Program-made: the position numbers and the translations under genes | Assembly: GCA_963971285.1 (NCBI GenBank) | Contig: OZ020251.1 | Coordinates: 3,348,001-3,412,000 of the forward strand | DNA from: Astropecten irregularis | Lineage: Eukaryota > Echinodermata > Asteroidea > Paxillosida > Astropectinidae | Length of the DNA: 64,000 nucleotides | Direction of reading: 5' to 3' | Shown here: positions 22,501-31,300 of the stretch, piece by piece | How positions within the stretch are numbered: the first letter of the stretch is position 1 | Layout of the letters: every line of letters begins with the position of its first letter | Notes under the pieces: generated by a model | What the model was told of the DNA's origin: nothing | The model's input: only the letters and a program-made list of their open reading frames with translations | The model's database searches: none

Positions 22501-25415
22501 TTTATCGTAAGTTACGAACTATTACAGAACACACACTTTTCAATCGTAAGAACCTGCGAAAACTAGCCTACTGTGAGTTATACATCATTTTATATGGCAA
22601 GCATCAACTCTGATATTTTGACCTTATACAGTTATATGATTTCGTTTTCAACTTTTTCGCTCAAATAAGCCATTTTGAGAGGTAAATCTGAATACGGGTA
22701 CGTATCTAGCAAACGTTTCTTTCATTGCACATAAATACATTCAAGTTTGAATTTAATGATATCATTTTGCTGTAGGCTATCACACGATTCGGAGCAAGTT
22801 TGCGTAATTTTAGTGATACCCATCGCTGGAAATAACTGGTTCCTTGGTGCCATTCATATCCATTATGAACAGTGCATTGATGTGATACAACATGTCTGCT
22901 ATGTAACCAAGCAAAAACTTGCCCCGAATCATGTGATATACTGTATACCAACAGTCTTTAGTCTGGGAAATTCAAATTGAGGCGTTTATATGGAATGAAA
23001 GAAGACTGTCTGATAGGTGCTATTCAGATTTAAAGGTAGTATCATACTTTGGTAAGAAACCAAAACAGAAATTTTCACAGATTTACATATAACTTACAGG
23101 GTATGAAGATGGTGCTGTTAGAAACATACTGTTAAAATTGTTCCGCCTGAAATGGTGTATTTTATCCAAAAATTAGTAAAACAACGACCGAAAATCTTTT
23201 TGATCTTTTAAAAGATCAAAAATAAAAGAGAAAAGACTAAGAAATACTGTGTCCGTTTTACAATGTTTTCTTAGAAAGTGGGCAACGTATGGGACTGAAA
23301 TATTCACAGATGACTGTTACTGTATGTGTATTGATATCTTTTGCCCATGAATATGTATTTCTTTGATAAAACCGAAGTATGATATAATACCTTTAACTCG
23401 CAAATTGCAAAATATTGTCCCAAGGCTTACAGAGAAAGGGCCAAATTTACCGTTAGAGATTAGCCTACTGCACGATGGTCATCATTGGAAATCAGAAGAT
23501 TGACTTATATTGTCTTACCCATGTTTCTACAGTCACTTGGCTGGAACGTCTTGGGCGCTGTGGCTATCATGGCCTGGACCGGCATTTTGTCCGCCATCTT
23601 GTTTGGTCTGATGCGCCTGTTTGGATTTCTGCGCGTGTCACCGGAAATAGAAACAAAAGGTAGGCCTATGATTTGAAGCCCTTTTTTTGCGGGCTACTTG
23701 GGGTGATGGCCGGTTTGTTTGTTTTCTTGCTGACTTTGCCAGTATTTTTTGCTTGTTTTAGTTTGTTTTGTATTTTGTTTCCATTTTTTGTTTTTGTTTT
23801 TCTTTGTTTTCTCCCCCTTTTTCATTTTGTTTTCCTTGTTATCTCCATTTTTCACTTTGTTTTCTTTGATTTCTCTGTTTTTCATTTTGTTTTTGTTTTC
23901 TCCGTTTTTCATTTTGTTTTCTCCGTTTTTCATTTTGTTTTCTTTGTTTTCTTTGTTTTTCATTTTGTTTTCTCCGTTTTCATCCTGTTTTCTCTGTTTT
24001 TATTTCAAGTTTTCTCTTCTTTTATTTTTGTTTTCATCAGAACCAGCGAGTATTTTTGTAATTTCTGTAAATGCGTTCTTGTCACCTCGATTTAGGTTTT
24101 GATATTTTAATCTCATACTGCTGTAGGTTGGCACACTCAAAACCATAGAACCACTGTTTCAAAATGTTCTTCCATGGAATTTTCTAATTTGCCCCAGGTC
24201 TTGATATTGCCAAGCACGGTGAGTCCGCGTATCCACTGGTCAGCTACGGTCACGGCTGGTCCAGCCAGACCAACCTGATTGAGGTCAAAGTTGACGGGAG
24301 CCGGGGTAGTGAGGTGGACCTAGCTCAGCCAGCTACAGAGAACAGCGATGCATCAACCAGTTCAACCCCAAGTAAGCCTCAATTACAATTTCAGATGGTA
24401 TATTGTTCACTGTTCGATTATGTGTATACGAAGCTATAAGTTAAATTCTTCATTTGACCAGGCTTAGTTCTAATGCCAATATTTGTGGAGGGCTAGAAGA
24501 GCCCAAAACTTCTTCTTTTTTTTTCTTTTTTTTTTCGGGGGGGGGGGGGGCTAGACCCTTCACACGTGACGTAATTTTCTAATATTCGCTTCTGTTGTCT
24601 TAATAGGTGTAGAAAAGCAACCTATAGCCCTATACAACGCGTTTTTCAAGCAATTGACGTGTAATAACTAAAAAGATCCAGTATTTTCCCAATTTCCAGC
24701 ATTCTTTTTGTTTTCAATTGCATTTTTTCATTATTATTTAAAAACTTTTTTTTTTTTGGGGGGGGGAGGGGGAGGGGGGTGCCTAGACACAATTTTCTGG
24801 GGGCCTATAGGCCCCCCTCCCCTGTAGAACTGTGCCTGCATTTGACATTTTACAACATTAAAGGTAGTATCATAATTTGGTAGCAAACCAAAACAGAAAT
24901 GTTCACAGAATACAGGATATAAAGATAGTGCTATAAAGTAGAAACATACCTTTAAAATATTTCAGCCTGAAATGTGTATTTATCAAAAAATGTGTAAAAG
25001 CAACGACATAATTTTTTTGGTCATCTTTAAATGATCAAAAATAACGACGAAAAGGTTTAAAATATACTGTGGGCGTTTTTCACTGTTTTCTCAAAAGGTG
25101 GGCACCGTGCGGGACTGAACATTTCACAGATGACTGTTACTGTGTTTTCCTTGATATTTTTACCCATGAATCTGCATTTCGTTGACAAAAAAAGAAAGTA
25201 TGATATTACCTTTAAAGAATGAAACCGTCCCTTACTTTGTGTGAACTTACCTGAGACAGTCATTTAAAAAATCATCTCTTTTTTATTATTCACAAACAGG
25301 AATAGAAGACAAAAAGCGAGAGGACTGCCATGGTATCCTGCCTCTACAAGTGTTTCAACTGCAGCCAACGGAGCCGGCACCAGTCTCAACCAATGACATG
25401 GCCAACAACATATAA
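16506..25415 (+). CDS. AMT1: Ammonium transporter, second copy, 5' partial (exons 3-11)
   Basis: Nine exons equivalent to exons 3-11 of the upstream gene: 16506-16733, 17622-17710, 18509-18643, 20489-20716, 21923-22061, 22412-22506, 23533-23659, 24198-24371 and 25300-25415. All nine have identical lengths and intron phases to copy 1, giving 1331 nt of open coding sequence. Exons 1-2 (about the first 82 residues) are not present; they would lie in the gap, or do not exist here. Differences I saw are mostly silent, plus conservative changes such as Ile to Met (end of exon 3), Ile to Val (start of exon 4) and Val to Met near the C-terminus. No frameshift or stop is seen, so this is not an obvious pseudogene. 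It may be a tandem paralog or the other allele of the same locus. Confidence 0.85.
16774..17512. mobile_element. Adjacent family B and family C MITEs sharing one TTAA (intron 3, copy 2)
   Basis: Family B runs 16774-17145 and family C runs 17142-17512, overlapping by a single TTAA at 17142-17145. In copy 1 the same two elements are separated by about 190 bp, part of which repeats an end of family B. Confidence 0.7.
18848..19072. mobile_element. MITE family G lacking its right terminus (intron 5, copy 2)
   Basis: Same element as 8732-8975, but the last approximately 25 bp of the right arm are deleted before 'ggccccagaatagacag'. Confidence 0.65.
19561..20364. mobile_element. hAT-like MITE, family K, carrying a nested MITE (intron 5, copy 2)
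   Basis: The outer element starts CAGGCGCGGTTCTA (19561) and ends TAGAACCGCGCCTG (20364). It is interrupted at 19649-20170 by a second MITE. Without the insert it is the counterpart of 9400-9656. Confidence 0.65.
19649..20170. mobile_element. Nested MITE, family J (GGGCCGTCCATAAAGTACGT ends)
   Basis: Inverted ends GGGCCGTCCATAAAGTACGT and its complement, long poly(G) tracts and repeated 'tgcgtacgccatgc' blocks. Copy 1 has the unfilled site 'gtcttattaggggtc' at 9507-9521. Termini of this type resemble ISL2EU-like elements; the flanks allow a 2-bp AT duplication with one substitution. The superfamily is tentative. Confidence 0.6.
20756..21404 (-). mobile_element. 5'-truncated Penelope-like element encoding a GIY-YIG region (intron 6, copy 2)
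   Basis: A 649-bp insertion flanked by a 15-bp target duplication, TTCCTATTTTCTTAA, at 20741-20755 and 21405-21419. Copy 1 has one copy of this site, uninterrupted. Read on the minus strand, an open frame from about 21390 to the stop near 21036 carries [18 protein letters not shown], then HRSTV...HK and VGFHFN. This is the Cys-containing YVGET form of the GIY-YIG endonuclease found C-terminal to the reverse transcriptase in Penelope-like elements. The reverse transcriptase is absent (5' truncation). The 3' UTR ends with a GATCC-loop-GGATC hairpin followed by GAAAC. Confidence 0.8.
22117..22310. mobile_element. Truncated MITE family G (intron 7, copy 2)
   Basis: Counterpart of 10980-11170, in the same orientation and truncated at about the same points. 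Confidence 0.55.
23030..23396. mobile_element. TTAA MITE, family B (intron 8, copy 2)
   Basis: TTAA-bounded and near-identical to 11896-12255. Part of a 1-kb intron that is far more similar between copies than the other introns. Confidence 0.75.
23700..24010. repeat. T-rich minisatellite in intron 9, short allele
   Basis: Same 'ttttctttgttttctc' type repeat as 12590-13200 but shorter by about 320 bp. The flanking intron sequence is conserved. Confidence 0.8.
24459..24838. mobile_element. hAT-like MITE, family K, with 8-bp target duplication (intron 10, copy 2)
   Basis: A 380-bp insertion starting CAGGCTTAGTTCTA and ending TAGAACTGTGCCTG, flanked by CATTTGAC at 24451-24458 and 24839-24846. 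Copy 1 has a single CATTTGAC at 13625-13632. Long poly(G) tracts lie inside. Confidence 0.8.
24858..25215. mobile_element. TTAA MITE, family B (intron 10, copy 2)
   Basis: Counterpart of 13644-13991, with TTAA at both ends. Confidence 0.7.
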
Positions 25416-25608
25416 AATTTAAAACATATATATCGTTACGACGATTTTGAGTCCCGACACTGGTGACGTGATTCAATACAATGCTGCATGTCTTACGATT
25501 GTTAGGTATGAAATCGTAAACTATCTGCCCATTTTGGACAGTATGATTGTATAGAGGCCTGTTTAATGCAAAATAGATCTATATATTGCGCAGTAAAATT
25601 TTGATATA

Positions 25609-26403
25609 CAGGGTGTCCCAAAAAAACCCGCAACACTTGCATTGAGAACTATTATATGAAATTTCAATTGTTTATCACTTCAAGATTCAGATATGTGATA
25701 CAACTAAATTTGAGCAAAATTTGACTGATATTGAGTGAAAACCTAAGACTGAATTACCCAACCTCAAAACCCGATTTTCATCTTTCTTTCATACACCGTA
25801 TTATGTGTGTATTGACCACTATATGCGCGTTATCCTTGCAAATTTGTTTTTAAAGAGTACTCTTTCAATTGGTCATTATTTTCGCCAATTTCAACCCAAA
25901 TTTGCTTAAATTCGTCATGGTGATAGCCAAGACATGGCTGTATCACATATCTTGAAGTGATAAACAGTATAACTTTAAAGGGATTGCATACGTTTGGTAA
26001 TTTTAGCCTACTGTTTGTTTCAAACCAATATAATTGTATATACATGTATATACCATAAAACTAACCTGTGAAAGTTTCAATTCAAAAGGTGGTAGCGTTT
26101 TTGAAATTTTTGACGACAAACTAGAGCGGTTATTTCACGCCAGAGAACAGTTAGTCAATAGTTACGGCCATAACGCTTCTCAGATTCATAATTTTGGAGA
26201 TAAAAAGTGACAATTTTTTTCCATAACCGCGGTACTTCGAATTGAACGTTTCTCAATATGCATTATACTATCCAAAGCAGCTGTACTTCTCACCAAGTAA
26301 GTTTTTATTGCCATACATTTTCAGAGTCATTACCAAACGTATGCAATGCCTTTAACAAAATGGATCCCGACACAGAGTTGCGGTTTTTTTCTGGGATACC
26401 CTG
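25609..26403. mobile_element. MITE family A interrupted by a TTAA MITE (3' flank, copy 2)
   Basis: Ends CAGGGTGTCCC and GGGATACCCTG. The interior is interrupted at 25979-26351 by an element flanked by TTAA. The left arm has also lost part of the block present at 14470-14520. Confidence 0.7.
25975..26355. mobile_element. Nested TTAA MITE with 25-27 bp terminal inverted repeats
   Basis: TTAA at 25975-25978 and 26352-26355. The inverted ends begin AGGGATTGCATACGTTTGG and, from the other side, AGGCATTGCATACGTTTGG. The counterpart site in copy 1 ('taattttaacataatggg', near 14790) is uninterrupted. A TTAA duplication is typical of piggyBac-type insertion. Confidence 0.75.
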
Positions 26404-27024
26404 TATAGCATAGTGGCTATATTTAAGAGAAATGATGATATACAGTATACAGCATGGAAGTTATAAGTTGTTTTTAAGTGATGTATAAAATGGATTGTCT
26501 TGTATGTAATTCGATGTTTTAGAAATTAACTCATTTGTCTAATTGTAGTACATTGTCTTTTTATTATACTAAAAAGGGGGATGCCTAAATTGGTGGTCAG
26601 CCATGTCTTATAGGTGGTGGTGGTCAAAGTGAGATCAAGTAGAATGGGTCCCCTGTGATTCATATTGTGCCGTGTTTAGGTTTGCTATATTATTTTGTCA
26701 AGTTTATAAATTATGTTGTGGATCACGTCCTTAAAGGTAGTATCAATACCTTGGTAAAGAGGCCAAAACTTGAAAGTTCACAGATTTACGTTTAACTTCC
26801 AGTGTATGAAGATTAATACAATACACAACATTGATCTTAAATGCATAAGTGGCCATCATTTAGGAATGACAGTATACATGTACACATACCTCGGTTTACT
26901 GATTTGTAACATTATGTGTTTAGGTTTAAAAGGTTTAAAAGGAAAACGTTTGTATTGGAGAATGATTCTAAGTATTTTCTTTTCAGAAATATTAGCCGTT
27001 AATGTCAATATTGCTGAACTCCTT

Positions 27025-27040
27025 AATAAATGACAATAAA
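27025..27040 (+). terminator. Candidate polyadenylation signals of AMT copy 2
   Basis: AATAAA at 27025-27030 and again at 27035-27040, in the same context as 15620-15635, followed by an A run. Confidence 0.45.
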
Positions 27041-27238
27041 AAAAAAACCAAAGTGGTAATTATGTTGTTTATTGTTCCTTGTGGTGTTGAAGTCACGTAC
27101 TAACAGTATCTATACATTTCAAAGGGCTTATATAATATAGATTGTCTCTGTTTTGTGGTATATCGGGGGGGGGGGGGGGGCGTGCCCCAGGCGCCACTTT
27201 TGAGGGGACGCAAAAAAGCAAAGACTATTAAGAAAAGG

Positions 27239-27475
27239 TAGCTGTACTCAGTGGCGCACAGGGGGGGGGGGCTCGGGGGGCTTGAGCCACCCCCCCCCCT
27301 CCCCCCGGCCTTCCAAGAGGGTCCCTGAAAAAAAAATGGGGGGGGGGAGGGAAAGGGAGAGGAGGAGGAAAGGAGGGGGGGAAGTCACAAAATGTTTGTT
27401 GGGCGTTTTGTGGGAGAAAACAATTCTTTGAGCCCCCCTAAGAAAAATCTTGGGTGCGCTGGTGGCTGTACTAGC
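27239..27475. mobile_element. G/C-homopolymer-rich element with short inverted ends
   Basis: Ends 'gctgtactcagtggcgcaca' and 'gggtgcgctggtggctgtac' are partly complementary, and the interior is poly(G)/poly(C). Type not recognised; no coding frame is credible. Confidence 0.4.
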
Positions 27476-27709
27476 TGTTGAAGTTGTTGAAAATCTAATC
27501 CAATATACAAACAAAGAAAGATTTTGAATTGTTTCAAATTGCCTAATTTGTTTTTCATTATCATCAGAAGTTTACTTTAGACTTGGAATTTCGGGATTTT
27601 AAGCAGTGACGGTTGATTTTGTATAGCGCCATCATGATCCTGCAGAATAGTGCAAAACGTGTGCCGGCTCATCGAGCACAACTTCCACTTTTAATATACC
27701 GCCCAGCAG

Positions 27710-28080
27710 TTAAAGGTACGTAATATCATACTTTTGTTTTTATCAAACAAATATAGATTGATGGACAAAAATATCAAGACAGATACAGTAACAGTCATCT
27801 GTGAAAATTTCAGTCCCATACGGTGCCCACCGTGGGGTTTGAGAAAACAGTGAAAAACATCCACAGTATTTCTTAAAGTCTTTTCTCTTTTATTTTTGAT
27901 CAAAAAGATTTTCGGTCGTTGTTTGACTAATTTCTGGATAAATACACCATTTCAGGTGGAGAAATGTTGACGGTATGTTTCTATTTCTACCACCACCATC
28001 TTCATACCCTGTAAGTTATACGTAAATCTGTGAAGATTTCTGTTTTGGTTTCTTACCAAAGTATGATACACTACTTTTAA
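27710..28080. mobile_element. TTAA MITE, family B, upstream of the TSP1-CUB gene
   Basis: TTAA at 27710 and 28077, with family B ends. It ends 244 bp before the start codon of the CUB gene, so it is promoter-proximal. Confidence 0.75.
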
Positions 28081-28323
28081 ACGGGCTATGGTTACCACTG
28101 TTCTGACCTCGCTCAAAGAAAGGTGAATGTATTTGTCCAGTCACTTTGGGAGACCACCTAATACTTGGCATTCCTTCTTGGCTGACCATTCATTGCACAG
28201 GCGCAATCTTTGAAAGCATTTCGGGGCCGTGCGATGCTAACGCAAACGTCTTTGTTAAGGGACACGCCCAGTTGCAACTTGTCTTCCTACAACCACTTTC
28301 ACGCCTTCATCAGACAAGGCAAT

Positions 28324-31300
28324 ATGGCGACCCAGTCCGGCCATCAAATTGTCATAGCTGGAGCTACCACATTCATCCTTATCTTGAATTTGGCGTCTGG
28401 TTGGCAGGTAAGTTTTTACGGAAATGTAAACACAGTGAAACTTTGCAGCTTATTTTGCAGGCTCCTTCTGGTAATTGTGGGCAAGTGAATCATAGGGAAT
28501 TATTTTAGGAAAGGACAAGTGGTTTCTAAAACATTGTACCTTTTCACCCAAATATTGGAGAAATTTCTTCAATCTAGAGTTTTAAGGACTCGGGAACATA
28601 ATGCTGAAAGTCAAGAGTATCGTTTGGGAGCAGTAGAAGCAATAAAAAGTTGCTTTCCTTTTCTATAACTTTATAGTTTTGGGAACCACTTGTCCACAAT
28701 TACCCTGCTTCTACGTTTATTATGTATTGCCCACAAATCTTCCCTGCCTCCTTAATGTTCAACTTCTCACTTTTCTTGTTCATCTATCGAGTTTCTCTTT
28801 TAGACTTTTATTTTACCACGTCTATACCGTGGAACTCTTCTCCTTTCGAGATGCTCAATTTAGGCCTATCACCTATCCTGAGTTTCGACTACGGCAACAA
28901 GAGAAATATTATTCAATCTATGGTTCTATAAAGGGAACCTACGTTTGGAAACCACTTGTCTACGATTACCCACAATGATTATTTTCAGACATGGCTTCTA
29001 TACACTGTTCTACAGTAAACTAACTCACTATGTAAATCTGGTGGTTGTGATGTCCAATTATAATAGGAAGGTAAAATTAAAGAGGGCATGAAGGCTTTGA
29101 TATTTTTTTTTTTTTTTTGGGGGGGGGGTTATGGGGGTCTGAAAATATTCCTTGTGGACTAAAGCTCACTAACCCCACAATTTTCTTGTTTTCCCCTTTC
29201 TGCTATTCCGATCCAAGGAAACACCGATTACGAAGCGTTTATTCACGCAGAGCCACCGGGGTGTGTGGGACGTGCAGTGGGGAGAGTGTAGCGCCGACTG
29301 CGGCACAGGTAGGCACGCCGCGCGCGGTTCACCCCCTTTTCAGGTTGCATCCAAGTAAATAAACTCCCATAGACAACAGTGATAAATCCGAGTACATCAA
29401 CAATCATTTACAAAATACTCAGAACTCTCACAGCTGTTCAAGTTGCACAGAAAAATGATGATGATCATGTCACCTTTCATTTTCTTTTCATTTTATGGTG
29501 GGTTGACCATTGAATTTTTTGTTTAGATATACTCATTCTCATACAAATATACTCATTCTGGCCACCGGCCCCTACAAAAAATAGTATGGATCATATTACT
29601 CCAAAATTCATCCCTCTGCAAAGCGGTAGTGAAATAGACTCACTTTTTAACCCAATTGCATCACAAATGGTCACAAAATGGAAGCCCAGAGTCCAGGCAA
29701 GAGGTCCAGTGCCATATTTCTTCAGTCCCTTTTTTTTTTTTATAGCTCTCAGAACTCTCTTATTTGAAATATATTGAGTGCTTAACTTTTGTTAATGAGC
29801 TCAGCGGACGGGTTTTGGGACTATTAACTTGGGTGCACCCCTCATCTTCAGATTTGGCCAAGATCTCCAAGGCGAAGTCCCTGTCTAATTCATGCCAACA
29901 TCCCGATATTAACTTTAAGTTATCGTTGTGGCATAATCCGTAAGTTAAAACAACCTCTACAGGCCGGCTAATTATTCAACACTTTTACCGCATGTTTGGC
30001 CGAGTCGATCATGCCATTTGCAAAGTTTGGGTTCACAGTTAAAAAGCATACATACTGTTACGGACATTTAAAATGTGTAATAATTAAAGAAAAAACAATA
30101 TGCTGCCAAATGATTTTAAACCTACCATTTTACATCCATGAACCTTTTGATACAAATTCCTTTGCTCACATTTAGGCTGCATCCGAATCTGTTGTCTAGA
30201 GCTAGGTCTTCGCTCCATTGGAAATACATCGGTACACGGGTACACCAAGACAATAGACCTAGCTGTAGTTCTGGAATCCCGTTTTGGACACGACCTTAGT
30301 TTTGACTTACTACGTCTGGGAATACACCGATCCAGTAGGCCACGCCCCTTAACAATTTGGCCAATCACAACGCGTTATTTAAGGTCCGACAAATTGCCGC
30401 CATTTTGTCCGACATAACGGCATGAATTTTGTATTCTTTAGTGCACACTTTCCGTTGGGTTTACTTTTGTTTTGTATGTACAAGCTACAAGGCGATTCTT
30501 TTACAAACCAGAGTTTTATTCTTCACCATGGTCAGCGGTGTTAAATATTTCCATTATATTCCTGGCTCTCGATGCCCTGGCTGAAAGTAAAGGTACATTG
30601 TTGGCCTTTTGCAAAACCAAAGTCCAACTCAGAGAGAAGTGTTTATGTGGGTGAGTGTATGTGATTCGTCTTGTGTGGGCGATCGTGACGCTTGATGTGC
30701 GTGCACGTGTGCGTTGTTGCTAGGACGTTGCTATGGTGGGCGTGGCCTACTGGATCGGTGTATTGGCATTGGCAATTCGAAAAAGAAATTGCTCCATGCT
30801 TATAAAAAAAATATTGTCAATTCGGCGTTCCATACAAAAAGTTACTTGTTTATGTTAGTCTGATTCCCTGTATCCCAGTATCCTATTATCTGCACTATAA
30901 GATGAAGAGGTCATGCGCACCTGACTATTCTGCGCTGAATTTGACTCCGTGACATGTGTAGTGTGGAACTCGCAGTACTTTTACTAAAAGTGAGAAATAA
31001 GTGTCCTATTTTTACTGAATTTGCCCATATTTAGGCGAAGAGAATGCCCGTGCTGTGTGTGTTTCTGAATCGAGTAAGAGTAAGCTTAGTAACGCCGCTT
31101 GTCAGGGCATCGCCAAGCCAGTCGTGCCGGCTAGGAGAAGTTGTGTGGGAGACTGTCTCGATCGTCGTACTGTGGGTGAGTAACGTTAGAAGTTACACAT
31201 GATATTTTGTTACGTCCCGACTGTACGTGGCCAATGCTCCAACTGTATTCGGGCCATGCCCAACCGCCGTACTGTGCCAGCACAGTTGGGCATACCCAAC

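Noticed and set aside
16506..25415. Second transporter copy as a pseudogene
   Set aside because: All nine exons keep length, phase and splice sites, without stops. The missing 5' end coincides with the assembly gap.
28290..28345. Second hammerhead-like motif on the minus strand (CTGATGAAGGCGTGAAAG)
   Set aside because: There is no stem II between the CTGATGA and GAAA boxes, and no pairing for stem I is evident. It lies at the start of CUB gene exon 1.
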